Source: an uncultured Actinomycetes bacterium (GTDB lineage: Bacteria > Actinomycetota > Actinomycetes > Mycobacteriales > Mycobacteriaceae). From it: a DNA stretch of 42,703 nucleotides. The stretch is from assembly GCA_903877095.1 (NCBI GenBank), contig CAIRCP010000214.1:1-42703 (forward strand), read 5' to 3'. Under the pieces are notes generated by a model, which saw only the letters and a program-made list of their open reading frames with translations, searched no databases and had not been told where the DNA came from. Both the position numbers and the translations under genes were made by a program. Every line of letters starts with the position of its first letter. The first letter of the stretch is position 1. Shown piece by piece: positions 10,492-20,071 of this stretch.

Positions 10492-11217
10492 TCAGGCGCC
10501 CAGCGCCTCTGCCAACGCCTCTAAATCCTCGGCCACCAGGTCGAATTCGCCGGGCGTCGAGGGCTCCATCCAGCCGCCGGGCCCGCGCTCCATCGGGCGC
10601 GGCACGTAGGCCGTCTTCAGTCCGCAGGCCGCCGCCGCCCGCAGGTCACTCGGGTGGGCGGCCACCATCAGCACCTGCTGCGGCGCCAAGTCGAGCAGTC
10701 GGCACGCGCCAAGGTAGGCCTCGGGGCTGGGCTTGTAGTGGCCGAAGAGTTCAGCGGAGAAGATCGCGTCCCACGGCAGGCCGGCGTGCCGCGCCATGTC
10801 CAGCAGCAGCGAGACGTTGCCGTTGGACAGCGTGCACACGGGATAGCGGACTTTGAGACGCCCGAGCCCCGCGACGCTGTCCGGCCAGGGGGCCAGGCGA
10901 TGCCAGACGCGGTTGAGTTCGGCCACCTCGGCCTCGGGTGGCGCCAGGCCACGCTCGGCCAGCAGGGCATCCAGGATGCGGCGGTGCAGGCCGTCGATGT
11001 TGGTCCAGGGCAGGCGGCCGTCGCGCACCTCCCGCATGGCCGGCACGTAGCCGCCCCGCCAGGCATCGGCGAAGGCTGGCGGGTCCACCGGCCAGCCCAG
11101 CGCGCGCACCTCGGCGGCCACCGACGACCGCCAGTCGACCACGGTGCCGAAGACGTCGAAGACCAGGGCTCCGATGAGGGCACCGACCGGCGCCGTCGGC
11201 TCAGCCGCCGTCGTCAC
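10492..11217 (-). CDS. HAD-family hydrolase, haloacid dehalogenase type II-like
   Basis: Resembles (S)-2-haloacid dehalogenases (HAD subfamily IA). The nucleophile is D21 in FDVFGTVVDW and R30 follows. Motif II is the Ser in LSNGN, motif III the Lys in YKPSPEAY, and motif IV lies in MVAAHPSDLRAA. The 241 residues are of usual size. It starts with a GTG whose bases overlap the stop of the aldolase gene by 4 bp, so the two are translationally coupled. Many proteins of this type do not act on haloacids, so the substrate is open. Confidence 0.8.
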   Translation of the reverse strand: MTTAAEPTAPVGALIGALVFDVFGTVVDWRSSVAAEVRALGWPVDPPAFADAWRGGYVPAMREVRDGRLPWTNIDGLHRRILDALLAERGLAPPEAEVAELNRVWHRLAPWPDSVAGLGRLKVRYPVCTLSNGNVSLLLDMARHAGLPWDAIFSAELFGHYKPSPEAYLGACRLLDLAPQQVLMVAAHPSDLRAAAACGLKTAYVPRPMERGPGGWMEPSTPGEFDLVAEDLEALAEALGA

Positions 11218-11957
11218 TCGAAAAGGTCAGGCTGCTCGCGGGTGATGCGGGCGAACAGTGGCTGGAAGCTGAACCAACCAGCCCAGTGGCTGCCCACCTG
11301 AGTGCTGGTGAGCTTGGCCATCTCCGGGTCGATGAGGATGGGCGTCCCGGCGGCTTCGGCCATCAGTTGGGCCTGACACGTGCGCTCCATGGTGATGAAC
11401 CACCATGCCGCCTCCTCGACCGAGTGCCCGACGGTGAGCAGTCCGTGGTTGCGCAGGATTGCGGCCTTGTTGCCGGCGAGAGCGTGGGCGATGCGCTTGC
11501 CCTCCTCGATATCGAGCACGACGCCGGAGTAGTCGTCGAACAGCGCGTGGTCCTCGTAGAAGGCGCAGGCATCCTGGGTGATGGGGTCCAGCGTGCGGCC
11601 CAGCGTCGACCACGTCTTGCCGTACACCGAGTGGGCGTGGGCCGCGCCGATCACGTCCGGGCGGGCGGCGTGGACCTGGGAGTGGATGGCGAACGCGGCC
11701 TGATTCAGCGGGCCGTCGCCTTTCACGATGGTGCCGTCGTGGCGCACCAGGAGCAGGTCGCTGACCCGGATATGTCCGAAGTGCATGCCGAACTGGTTCA
11801 CCCAGAAGTGGTCGGGAAACTCCGGATCGCGTGCGGTGATACGCCCGGCGACGCCCTCGTCGAAGCCGAAGCGGCTGAACAATCGGAAGGCCGCCGCGAG
11901 GTTCTGCTTGCGGTGCAGACGTTCCTGCTCGATGGTGCGATCCTCGGGACGAGACAT
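11214..11957 (-). CDS. Class II aldolase/adducin-family protein
   Basis: Zinc-dependent class II aldolase fold as in fuculose-phosphate aldolase. H107 and H109 in AAHAHSVYG and H171 in RNHGLLTVGHS are the expected metal ligands. There are 247 residues from the ATG giving MSRPEDRTIEQERLHRKQ. That start is preferred over an upstream one because the conserved helix begins right after it. It is the middle gene of a three-gene minus-strand run: TauD-like, aldolase (59 bp gap), HAD (4 bp overlap). Several members of this subfamily act on small hydroxy or oxo acids; the actual substrate is not evident. Confidence 0.83.
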   Translation of the reverse strand: MSRPEDRTIEQERLHRKQNLAAAFRLFSRFGFDEGVAGRITARDPEFPDHFWVNQFGMHFGHIRVSDLLLVRHDGTIVKGDGPLNQAAFAIHSQVHAARPDVIGAAHAHSVYGKTWSTLGRTLDPITQDACAFYEDHALFDDYSGVVLDIEEGKRIAHALAGNKAAILRNHGLLTVGHSVEEAAWWFITMERTCQAQLMAEAAGTPILIDPEMAKLTSTQVGSHWAGWFSFQPLFARITREQPDLFE

Positions 11958-12016
11958 GCAGGCAAGGCTACGTGCCCGAGGCGTCGATCCCAATCACGGA
12001 CTCGGGATCCGACCGG

Positions 12017-12832
12017 CTACTCGGGCCGGCCGACGATCGAAACCCGGTGCATCAGGCGGTGTTCGGTGAAATCGGGGATCACGCGGTGCATGGTCGAACG
12101 GTTGTCCCACATCACGAGGTCACCGGCCAGCCAGGAGTGGCGCCAGGTGAACTGCTCCTTGATCATGTGGCGGTACAGGAAACCGAGAATGAGGTCGCTC
12201 TCGTCCGGAGGGATGCCGACGAGGTGGGTCGTGTAAGTCGGGTTGACGAACAGGCCCTTCCGGCCGGTGACCGGGTGCGCCCGGACCACCGGGTGCGCGG
12301 TCCGGCGGCCGGCCAGGATCTCCTGGCCGTAGCGCTCGTAGGTGGCGAGGCCGAACCGCGTCTTCAACTCGGTCAACGCGGCGAAATCGTGTACCGCCAT
12401 CAGGCCGTCGAGGTAGCTCTTCATGTTGGTCGACAGCGCGTCGTAGGCGCGGGTCGTGCTCGACCACATCGTGTCGCCCCCGTAGGAGGGCATCTCTTTG
12501 GCCCAGGTGATGGTGCCCAGCGGCGGGTCCGGCAGAAAGGTCTCGTCGGTGTGCCAGATGCTGGCGGTGCCGCCGTCGGCCGAATCGAGGACCGTCACCT
12601 GTTCGTAGCCGGATCCGAGGTTGGGGAAGAACGAATGCACCTCGATCTCGCCCATGGCACGGCCGAACGCCATGTGCTGTTCGGGGGTGAGCTCAGGAGC
12701 GCGCACGAGCAGCACGCTGAACCGGCACAGGGCCGCGTAGACCTCGGCCATGCCGGTCGGGTCGAGCGGAGCCGTCAGGTCGAGGCCGAGGACTTCAGCC
12801 CCGAGTGCGCCGGTGAGCCGTCGGAATTCCAT
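12017..12832 (-). CDS. TauD/TfdA-family Fe(II)/2-oxoglutarate dioxygenase
   Basis: Non-haem iron dioxygenase. The facial triad is H94 and D96 (WHTDETF) and H249 (STMHRV). R259 in TEHRLMHR aligns with the 2-oxoglutarate-binding Arg of TauD. Length 271 residues is typical. Such enzymes hydroxylate sulfonates, phenoxyacids or sulfate esters so that they fall apart. Together with the downstream aldolase and dehalogenase this suggests breakdown of an organic acid, which is inference. It is divergent from the exporter gene, with 84 bp between starts. Confidence 0.88.
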   Translation of the reverse strand: MEFRRLTGALGAEVLGLDLTAPLDPTGMAEVYAALCRFSVLLVRAPELTPEQHMAFGRAMGEIEVHSFFPNLGSGYEQVTVLDSADGGTASIWHTDETFLPDPPLGTITWAKEMPSYGGDTMWSSTTRAYDALSTNMKSYLDGLMAVHDFAALTELKTRFGLATYERYGQEILAGRRTAHPVVRAHPVTGRKGLFVNPTYTTHLVGIPPDESDLILGFLYRHMIKEQFTWRHSWLAGDLVMWDNRSTMHRVIPDFTEHRLMHRVSIVGRPE

Positions 12833-12916
12833 CGGGCGATCCTGCCACTGCCGACGTCTCCGGTTGGCCCGCAGGCCCCGATTGACGGATACCGCCGGGC
12901 GTGAAAACCTCGCGTC

Positions 12917-14431
12917 GTGGAGACCCCCGCGGCCAACGGCCACCCCGTCGGCGCAGATCCGGGGACCGGTGGGTTCAGCAACCGCCGCAAGGCCGCCATC
13001 CTGGCCACCTGCTGCCTGAGCGTGCTGATCGCGGGAATCGAGATCACCTCCCTCAACCTTGCGATCCCGGCGATTCGCTCCGACCTGAACGCCACCGCCG
13101 CGCATGCGCAGTGGGCCGTTGCCATCTATTCACTGGGCGTGGCCTCGCTGCTGATGCTGGGCGGCGCCGCGGGTGACAGGTTCGGTCGTCGCCGGGTCCT
13201 GCAGATCGGCATGACGATCTTCCTGCTCGGCTCGCTGCTATGCAGTCTGGCGCCCATCATCGACGTTCTGATCGCCGGACGGTTGGTGCAGGCGGTCGGC
13301 GCCTCGATGATGAATCCCGTCGCGCTGGCGATCATCAGCCAGGTCTTCGTCGCGCCCGCCGAACGCGCCCGCGCGATCGGCATCTGGGGAGCGGTATTCG
13401 GCGCCTCAGTGGTCCTGGGTCCCGTCATCGGCGGAGTGCTCATCCACCTGTTGGGCTGGCGCGCAGTGTTCTGGATCAATATCCCGCTCGGTGTGGTGGC
13501 CATCATCGCGTGCGCGGTGCTCGTGCCGGAAAGCAGATCGGCGACGATTCGTGGCACTGATCCGATCGGACAATTGCTGGTCGCGGGTAGCCTGTTCGGC
13601 CTGGTGTTCGTCCTGATCGAGAGTTCCGGCCGGGGCTGGACACATCCCTGGATCATCGTGACGGCGGTTGCCACGGTCCTGGCGTTCGTGGGCTTCCTGC
13701 GCTACGAATCGCGGCACCCTGAACCGTTCATCGACCTGCGGTTTTTCCGCTCCATTCCGTTCGCCGCGTCGACCGTGACCGCACTGTGCGTCTTCATCGT
13801 CTGGGGAGCGTTCCTATTCATGATGTCGCTTTATCTGCAGAGTTGGCGGGGCTACACGGCGATACACGCCGGCCTGCTGCTTTTGCCGGTGGGGGTCGCC
13901 GTTCTGGTGGTTTCACCGATTTCGGGCTATCTGGTTCGCCGGTTCGGCAGCAGACTCCCACTGCTCATCACCGGGCTGATGACCGCCGTCGCATCTATCC
14001 TGCTGGCCTTTATGGAACCGACGGCACCCCGATGGTTACTGATGGTGATCTTCACCGCCGTCGGCGTCGCCTTCGGCATGGTCACTGTGCCGGTCAACTA
14101 CACCGCGGTGAGCGGCATGCCGCTGGACCGGGCCGGTACTGCTGCGGGGATCACCAACACCGGCAAGCAGGTTGGCATCAGTCTGGGAGTCGCATTCAGC
14201 GGGGTGCTGGCCGCCGGCGCGTTGTCACCCCCCGACGGTGACTTCGCCGATTCGGCCGATCCGCTGTGGTTGTTCACTTTCGCTCTCGGGCTGGCGATCA
14301 CAGCACTGGCCTTCGTATCGACATCATCGCGGGCCAAGCGGTCCGCCGAACGGTTGGCGCCGTTGATCTCGGCAGCAGCGGAACGCTCTGCGGCAGGGGA
14401 AAACAGGGGCCGGAGTTGGCCGGAAACTTAA
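12917..14431 (+). CDS. DHA2-family MFS multidrug-type exporter
   Basis: Drug:H+ antiporter of the 14-helix EmrB/QacA type. The 504 residues contain about 14 hydrophobic segments. Motif A is GGAAGDRFGRRR in the loop after helix 2 and motif C is GASVVLGPVIGG. The GTG start at 12917 gives a short polar N-terminus before helix 1. Its divergence from the TauD-aldolase-HAD operon suggests it exports the substrate or a product of that pathway, or a toxic analogue. A general efflux role is also possible. Confidence 0.9.
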   Translation: METPAANGHPVGADPGTGGFSNRRKAAILATCCLSVLIAGIEITSLNLAIPAIRSDLNATAAHAQWAVAIYSLGVASLLMLGGAAGDRFGRRRVLQIGMTIFLLGSLLCSLAPIIDVLIAGRLVQAVGASMMNPVALAIISQVFVAPAERARAIGIWGAVFGASVVLGPVIGGVLIHLLGWRAVFWINIPLGVVAIIACAVLVPESRSATIRGTDPIGQLLVAGSLFGLVFVLIESSGRGWTHPWIIVTAVATVLAFVGFLRYESRHPEPFIDLRFFRSIPFAASTVTALCVFIVWGAFLFMMSLYLQSWRGYTAIHAGLLLLPVGVAVLVVSPISGYLVRRFGSRLPLLITGLMTAVASILLAFMEPTAPRWLLMVIFTAVGVAFGMVTVPVNYTAVSGMPLDRAGTAAGITNTGKQVGISLGVAFSGVLAAGALSPPDGDFADSADPLWLFTFALGLAITALAFVSTSSRAKRSAERLAPLISAAAERSAAGENRGRSWPET

Positions 14432-14452
14432 GGAAAGTTTAAGATGGTCCGC

Positions 14453-14478
14453 GGGCGCGCCGCCTAGGCGTCGCGCCC
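14453..14478. terminator. GC-rich hairpin after the MFS gene
   Basis: GGGCGCG (14453-14459) pairs with CGCGCCC (14472-14478), with an inner CGCC/GGCG stem. It lies 21 bp past the exporter stop and about 80 bp before pks16. There is no U-run, as is common in actinobacteria. Just upstream, 14428-14442 carries an AT-rich dyad CTTAA/TTAAG that could be an operator for pks16. Confidence 0.45.
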
Positions 14479-14557
14479 TCACAGGCGGAGCATTAACCCG
14501 GGTTGGCTGCAGCCCCTGAAGATGCGGGCCGCCGCACCGGACCCTGAGGAGGTCGCT

Positions 14558-16192
14558 GTGAGCCGGTTCACCGACAAGATGTTCCATAGCGCCGAGACCA
14601 GCACAAAAGGCATGGTCACCGGCGAACCGAACGAGCCGGTACGGCATACCTGGGCCGAAGTTCACGAACGAGCACGACGCATCGCCGGCGGGCTGGCTGC
14701 GGCCGGTGTCGGCCCGGGTGACGCGGTGGGCGTGCTCGCCGGCGCGCCGGTGGAGATCGCCCCGGTCGCCCAGGGCCTCTGGATGCGTGGGGCGAGCCTG
14801 ACCATGCTGCACCAGCCGACGCCGCGCACCGACCTGATGCTCTGGGCGCAGGACACCACCAACGTCATCGACATGATCGAGGCGAAGGCCGTCGTCATCT
14901 CCGACCCGTTCCTGGCCGCCTCGCCGGTGCTGGAGGAGCGCGGCGTGAAAGTGCTCACCGTCGAGGATCTGCTGGCCGCCGAGCCCATCGACCCGGTCGA
15001 GACCGGTGAGGACGACGTCGCGCTGATGCAGTTGACGTCCGGATCCACTGGGTCTCCCAAGGCGGTGATCATCACCCACCGCAACATCTACTCCAACGCC
15101 GAGGCGATGTTCATCGGGGCGGAGTACGACGTCGAGACCGACGTGATGGTCAGCTGGCTGCCCTGCTTCCACGACATGGGCATGGTCGGCTTCCTGACCA
15201 TCCCGATGTTCTTCGGCGCCGAACTGGTCAAGGTCACGCCGATGGACTTTCTGCGCGACACCCTGCTGTGGGCCAAGCTCATCGACAAGTACAAGGGCAC
15301 CATGACGGCGGCGCCCAACTTCGCCTACGCGCTGTTCGGCAAGCGGTTGCGCCGGCAGGCCAAGCCCGGCGAATTCGACTTGTCCACATTGCGTTTCGCG
15401 CTGTCCGGCGCCGAGCCGGTCGATCCGGCCGACGTGGAGGACCTGCTCGACGCCGGCAAGTCGTTCGGCCTGCGCCCGGATGCCATCCTGCCGGCCTACG
15501 GCATGGCCGAGACGACGCTGGCGGTGTCGTTCTCTGAATGCGGCGCCGGTCTGGTGGTCGACGAGGTCGACGCCGACCTGCTGGCCGCGTTGCGCCGCGC
15601 GGTGCCCGCCAGCAAGGGCAACGTGCGCCGGCTGGCCACCCTCGGCCCGCTGCTGCAGGACCTTGAGGCCCGCATCGTCGACGAGGATGGCAACGTGCTG
15701 CCGGCCCGCGGCGTGGGCGTCATCGAACTCCGCGGGGAGTCGCTGACGCCGGGCTACCTGACCATGGGCGGCTTCGTCGCGGCCCAGGACGAGAACGGCT
15801 GGTACGACACCGGCGACTTGGGCTACCTCACCGAGCTGGGCCACGTCGTCGTGTGCGGCCGGGTCAAGGACGTCATCATCATGGCGGGCCGCAACATCTA
15901 TCCCACCGACATCGAACGGGCCGCGGGCCGGGTCGAGGGCGTGCGCCCCGGCTGCGCGGTGGCGGTGCGGCTGGACGCCGGGCATTCCCGGGAGACCTTC
16001 GCGGTGGCCGTGGAGTCCAACGCCTGGGAGGACCCGGCGGAGTGCCGTCGGCTGGAGCACCAGGTGGCCCACGAGGTGGTCAGTGAGGTCGGGGTCCGGC
16101 CCCGCAACGTGGTGGTCCTGGGACCGGGCACCATCCCGAAGACGCCGTCGGGCAAGCTACGGCGCTCCAACTCGGTGACGCTGGTCACCTAG
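14558..16192 (+). CDS. pks16: Acyl-AMP/acyl-CoA ligase Pks16
   Basis: Adenylate-forming enzyme of the FadD/FAAL type, despite its historical name, matching Rv1013 almost throughout. It activates a fatty acid as acyl-AMP for transfer to CoA or a carrier protein. P-loop [10 protein letters not shown] is near residues 158-167. [25 protein letters not shown] and the C-terminal [10 protein letters not shown] with the catalytic Lys follow. The GTG at 14558 ([10 protein letters not shown]) was chosen over an ATG 36 bp upstream because TGAGGAGG lies just ahead of it and family proteins start there. It is 544 residues. It runs convergently into the large RTX gene, 21 bp apart. Confidence 0.93.
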   Translation: MSRFTDKMFHSAETSTKGMVTGEPNEPVRHTWAEVHERARRIAGGLAAAGVGPGDAVGVLAGAPVEIAPVAQGLWMRGASLTMLHQPTPRTDLMLWAQDTTNVIDMIEAKAVVISDPFLAASPVLEERGVKVLTVEDLLAAEPIDPVETGEDDVALMQLTSGSTGSPKAVIITHRNIYSNAEAMFIGAEYDVETDVMVSWLPCFHDMGMVGFLTIPMFFGAELVKVTPMDFLRDTLLWAKLIDKYKGTMTAAPNFAYALFGKRLRRQAKPGEFDLSTLRFALSGAEPVDPADVEDLLDAGKSFGLRPDAILPAYGMAETTLAVSFSECGAGLVVDEVDADLLAALRRAVPASKGNVRRLATLGPLLQDLEARIVDEDGNVLPARGVGVIELRGESLTPGYLTMGGFVAAQDENGWYDTGDLGYLTELGHVVVCGRVKDVIIMAGRNIYPTDIERAAGRVEGVRPGCAVAVRLDAGHSRETFAVAVESNAWEDPAECRRLEHQVAHEVVSEVGVRPRNVVVLGPGTIPKTPSGKLRRSNSVTLVT

Positions 16193-16213
16193 TTTCCAGC
16201 CAGGGTCCCGAAT

Positions 16214-19200
16214 TCAGCGGCTAAGCCAACTCAGTTGGCCGCCCCGATACGAGGAGGCCAGCTCGGCGATCGTCAACCGGATGAGGCCGTCGTTGGGATT
16301 GGCGTCGACGTAGCTGTAGTTGCCCGGTGCGAGGAGACCACCGGTGTCGCTGCCCCACGGGTTACGCAGGATCACCGCCGTGATCTGGGTGCCGCTGGTT
16401 TCAACACCCCACACCGTGTAGACCATCGGCGTCGCCAAGCGAACTCCGTTGACGAAATCGACGCCGCCGGTTCCCGTGAAGGTGACGAACATGCGCCCCA
16501 GAGTGCCGTTGGTCCAGCCGCCCTGGCCGATACCGCTGTCGGCGGAGTCGGCAAGGCTGACGGTCATATAGACGCTGCCGGTCCGGAAACGGTTGAGCAG
16601 GTCGGTGAAGCCGGCAATGTCGCCGAGTCTGACGTTGATGCCCACCAGTGACTCTGGCAGCACCGGGCCGTCCCTGAACTGGTTGAAAACGTAGTTGTTG
16701 GACATCTGACCGCCGGCCACGACGGGCTTCAACGCGCTGTAGTTGAACACTCCCGGCGACACGGGCAGCGCCATCGCGAGGGCCTTCTCGGCGATGGCGA
16801 CCCAGATCGAGTTCTCCGCGCCGAAGTTGGCGTAGTAAGGCCGGTTGATACCGGCGAAACTCGCCGCCGGCAACCGTCCGTCGACCCGGTAGAAAACCCC
16901 GCCGAGGTTCACGCCGTATGTGCCGTCCCCGAAGTCGACCATGGCCCGCCGGATCAGCCACGAGTTGGCGGCATCACCGTCCCGGGCCAGCGCCGCCAGT
17001 TGCGCGCTCACCGAGGTGTAGTCCTTCTGGGGAGACATGCCGAGGAAGTTCGGGCCCTGGACGACATCGGTTCCCCGTGGTCCGTTGCTCGAGAACAATG
17101 GATTGCTTGCGAAGTCGACGAGCGCGTTGTTCGCTGGATCGGTGGGCCCGGCGATCCGGTCGCCGTCGAGCGTGCGATCGGCGCCATTGGCGAATTGATC
17201 CACGAAATTGTCGGCGTCCGACCCCGCCACGAAGTCGAAGACCCGGTCGCCCACGCCGCCCTGGCCGTCGCGCCAGAAGATGTCACGCCCGGCGTCGCCC
17301 TGCAACCTGTCGTTGGTGAGGTTGTCGATGGCCACCAACCAGTCGTCGCCGTCGCCGCCGAACAGCGAGTCGGTGCCGATACCGCCGTTGAGGGTGTCGT
17401 TGCCGGCGTCACCGCGGATCGTGTCGAAGCCGCTGCCGCCGAGCAGGAAATCGACGCCGTCGCCGCCACTGATGGTGTCGTCATCGGCATCGCCGTTCAC
17501 CCGGTCGTTGCCGGCGTCACCGTTGATGGTGTCGACGCCTTCGCCACCACTGATGGTGTCGTTGTCAGCCCCGCCGTTGAGGGTGTCCATACCGCCCTCG
17601 CCGGCGATGGTGTCGTTGCCGGCATCGCCGTTGATCGTGTCGATGCCGGTGCCGCCGTTGAGGGTGTCGTTGTCGGCACCACCGTTGATGGTGTCGTTTC
17701 CGTCGGCGCCGTTGATGAAGTCACTTCCGGCATCGCCGTTGATGCTGTCGTTGCCCGCCTCACCGGTGATGGTGTCGTTGCCGGTATCGCCGGTGATGGT
17801 GTCGTTGTCCGCGCCACCGTTGATGGTGTCATTGTCGGCGCCGCCATAGATGAAGTCGTTACCGGCACCGCCCTGGATCGTGTCGTTGCCGGCGTCACCG
17901 TAAACCGTGTCGACACCGCCGCCGGCCAGGATATTGTCGGCGCCCTCGTCGCCGCGGATCGTGTCGGTGCCGTCGCCGGCGAGGATGGTGTCGTTCCCGC
18001 GACCGCCGAGCAGGGTGTTCCTGCCGATGCCGGAGTCCTCGATTGAATCGTCGCCGTCACCGCCGGCGATGGTGTCGTCACCGCTGAGGTCGGTCAGGCG
18101 GTCGTTGCCGCCGTCACCGTAGAGGAAGTCGTTGCCTGCGTCGCCGCCGATGGTGTCGTTGTCGTCGCCGCCGTTGATGGTGTCATTTCCGTCGCCGCCC
18201 TTGATCGTGTCACTGCCGGCGTCCCCTCGGAGCACGTCGTTACCCAGGCCGGCGATGTTGACCCCGTTGGCGTTGATGATGTCGTCGCCGCCACCCCCGT
18301 TGACGGTGTCGTCGCCGGCATCGCCGTTGAGGGTGTCGTTCCCCAGATCCCCGTAAAGGGTGTCGTTGTCGGCCCCGCCGTAGACGACGTCGTTACCCGC
18401 GTCGCCGTAAATGGTGTCGTTGCCTGCGTCGCCGTTGATGGTGTCGTTGTCGGCCCCGCCATAGATGAGGTCGATGCCGGCACCGCCCTGGATGCTGTCG
18501 TTGCCGGCGTCGCCGTAGACGGTGTCGTTACCCCCGCCGGCCACGATGGTGTCGGCGTCCTCGTCGCCGCGGATCGTGTCGTTACCGTCACCGGAGGTGA
18601 TCGAGTCGACACCGCGCCCGCCGAGGAGGATATTTCTGCCGACGCCCGAGTCCTCGATCCGATCGTCGCCGTCGCCGCCGGCGATGGTGTCGTCGCCGCC
18701 GCCGAGATCGACGAGGGTGTCGTTGCCGGCGTCACCGTAGATGAAGTCGTTACCGGCGTCGCCGGAGATGGTGTCGTTGGCGTCCCCGCCGTTGAGGGTG
18801 TCGTTGTCGGCTCCGCCGAAGATCGTGTCGTTACCGGCGACGCCCCGGATGACGTCATTGCCCGCATTGCCGTAGATGACGTCGCGGTCACCCCCGCCGG
18901 TGAGCGTGTCGTTGCCGCCGTTGCCCGTGATGGTCATCGGCTTGATGACACCGCCGCCATTGAACGTGTCGTCACCGACGCTGCCGATGAACTCCACACT
19001 CTGAACGGAGCCGATGAGCCAACTGCCCAGTGACTGTTCGGCGTTCCCTTTCCTCTCGATGACGGAGAGTTGAGCCGGTGCCGCCGCGACCCGGAGTTCG
19101 ATAGTCGTCGCGGCGCCGGCGCGGACGGTCAGGGCGCCCTGCTGGTTGAGGCTGGCTGATGACGCAATCACCGCCGGGACCACCGCGGCGGACGGACGGG

Positions 19201-20002
19201 GATCAGCTCCGCCGGAGACCAGGGCCGCAGTGGTCGCAGAAGCCGACGAATTGGTGGTCCGGGTCAGGCCCCGGCGCGCCAGCAGCAATGATCCGGCAAG
19301 CCATTCGCTGACCTGGTTGGGCAATAGGGTCGACACGAGCCGCGAGACCGACTCCGAAATTCCAACCGCCGTTGTGCCGAGCGCCTGTGGCACAACAGCC
19401 GCCCGTGCCGTCTCGGCTACCGGAGCGCTGGCTGCCCGCGCGAAAGCCGCAGGAATCACCGCCGGGCGGGCGCTGATGTCTGTCAGGGCGGCCGCGCTGC
19501 CCGGTGTGGTGCTGCTGACCGGGGTACTCATCGACGCGGTTTCGCTGACCGGGGCGATTGCCGGAGTGGTTTCGTTCACCGGGGTGCCCGTGGGGGCTGC
19601 GTCCGCCACCGGTTGCTCGGGGGCCTCGGCCAGCGGGTTTGCCGGGATTTTCGGGCGTACCCGCTGGTCCTGGAGTTCAGCCACCGGATGCGACTCGGCC
19701 GGTCCGGCCGAATCCGGCACCGACTGGGTGCTCACCCGACTATCCCCGGAGTCGGCATCCTCAGTCCGCCCGTGGCGATTCCTCCCCGCCCGGGGAATGC
19801 CCGACGTCGGGCTCTCGGTTGCGGCAGCCCGGGATCGGGACTGCTTGCCGGACCTGCTCGGCGATGGCTGATCCGCCGCCGCCGGAGTCTCGCCGTCCCC
19901 TCGTCCGCCGCTATCGGCTCCAGCGACTCCAAGCGCCTGCGGCGAGGCCAGGAGAAGCCCCAGGCCCACGGCTGCCGCCTGAAGCCTCGTGCAATGAACC
20001 AT
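16214..20002 (-). CDS. Large secreted RTX-repeat protein with degenerate calpain-like domain
   Basis: The 1262-residue product has a Sec-type signal peptide (about 1-29) and a disordered Pro/Ala/Ser-rich stretch (30-215). A short hydrophobic segment ending LLLARRG is at 234-245. About 55 RTX-like nonapeptides (GGxGxDxxx, here mostly GDAGNDTI) span about 340-890. A C-terminal domain from about 975 resembles C2 calpain proteases: DVVQG (979-983), DGTYGVNLGGVFYRVDGRLP, and VYTVWGVETSGTQ then RNPWG (1213-1217). The catalytic Cys and His positions are not conserved, and the only Cys in the whole protein is C4. RTX repeats bind calcium and fold outside the cell. No type I secretion genes are nearby, so Sec export is inferred. 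It is absent from the M. tuberculosis locus. The ATG is preceded by GGGGA. Confidence 0.85.
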   Translation of the reverse strand: MVHCTRLQAAAVGLGLLLASPQALGVAGADSGGRGDGETPAAADQPSPSRSGKQSRSRAAATESPTSGIPRAGRNRHGRTEDADSGDSRVSTQSVPDSAGPAESHPVAELQDQRVRPKIPANPLAEAPEQPVADAAPTGTPVNETTPAIAPVSETASMSTPVSSTTPGSAAALTDISARPAVIPAAFARAASAPVAETARAAVVPQALGTTAVGISESVSRLVSTLLPNQVSEWLAGSLLLARRGLTRTTNSSASATTAALVSGGADPRPSAAVVPAVIASSASLNQQGALTVRAGAATTIELRVAAAPAQLSVIERKGNAEQSLGSWLIGSVQSVEFIGSVGDDTFNGGGVIKPMTITGNGGNDTLTGGGDRDVIYGNAGNDVIRGVAGNDTIFGGADNDTLNGGDANDTISGDAGNDFIYGDAGNDTLVDLGGGDDTIAGGDGDDRIEDSGVGRNILLGGRGVDSITSGDGNDTIRGDEDADTIVAGGGNDTVYGDAGNDSIQGGAGIDLIYGGADNDTINGDAGNDTIYGDAGNDVVYGGADNDTLYGDLGNDTLNGDAGDDTVNGGGGDDIINANGVNIAGLGNDVLRGDAGSDTIKGGDGNDTINGGDDNDTIGGDAGNDFLYGDGGNDRLTDLSGDDTIAGGDGDDSIEDSGIGRNTLLGGRGNDTILAGDGTDTIRGDEGADNILAGGGVDTVYGDAGNDTIQGGAGNDFIYGGADNDTINGGADNDTITGDTGNDTITGEAGNDSINGDAGSDFINGADGNDTINGGADNDTLNGGTGIDTINGDAGNDTIAGEGGMDTLNGGADNDTISGGEGVDTINGDAGNDRVNGDADDDTISGGDGVDFLLGGSGFDTIRGDAGNDTLNGGIGTDSLFGGDGDDWLVAIDNLTNDRLQGDAGRDIFWRDGQGGVGDRVFDFVAGSDADNFVDQFANGADRTLDGDRIAGPTDPANNALVDFASNPLFSSNGPRGTDVVQGPNFLGMSPQKDYTSVSAQLAALARDGDAANSWLIRRAMVDFGDGTYGVNLGGVFYRVDGRLPAASFAGINRPYYANFGAENSIWVAIAEKALAMALPVSPGVFNYSALKPVVAGGQMSNNYVFNQFRDGPVLPESLVGINVRLGDIAGFTDLLNRFRTGSVYMTVSLADSADSGIGQGGWTNGTLGRMFVTFTGTGGVDFVNGVRLATPMVYTVWGVETSGTQITAVILRNPWGSDTGGLLAPGNYSYVDANPNDGLIRLTIAELASSYRGGQLSWLSR
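17804..18142 (-). repeat. Second copy of a 113-residue internal duplication in the RTX gene
   Basis: Residues 621-733 repeat residues 415-528 at an offset of 206. Both copies share the order DAGNDF, then (V/T)DL, GDDTIAGGDGDD, IEDSG(V/I)GRN, LLGGRG, GDGxDTIRGDE, VYGDAGND and GGADNDTING. The non-repetitive landmark IEDSG-GRN shows this is a true segmental duplication and not just the nonapeptide period. Confidence 0.8.
18419..18760 (-). repeat. First copy of a 114-residue internal duplication in the RTX gene
   Basis: Residues 415-528, matching residues 621-733 with one residue of length difference in the (V/T)DL region. Nonapeptide periodicity continues through both copies. Confidence 0.8.
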
Positions 20003-20071
20003 GACGTCCCCAATCCGACGCCGGAAGGATCGAAACGGACCACATCAGGTCGTCTAGCCGCAGATTACGAG

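Noticed and set aside
17000..18046. Long plus-strand frame rich in Val, Asp and Ala opposite the RTX array
   Set aside because: It is the mirror of the nonapeptide-coding repeats; periodic codons keep all frames open.
17340..18960. Possible CRISPR-like array
   Set aside because: The repeats are in-frame 27-base RTX units with variable bases throughout and no unique spacers.
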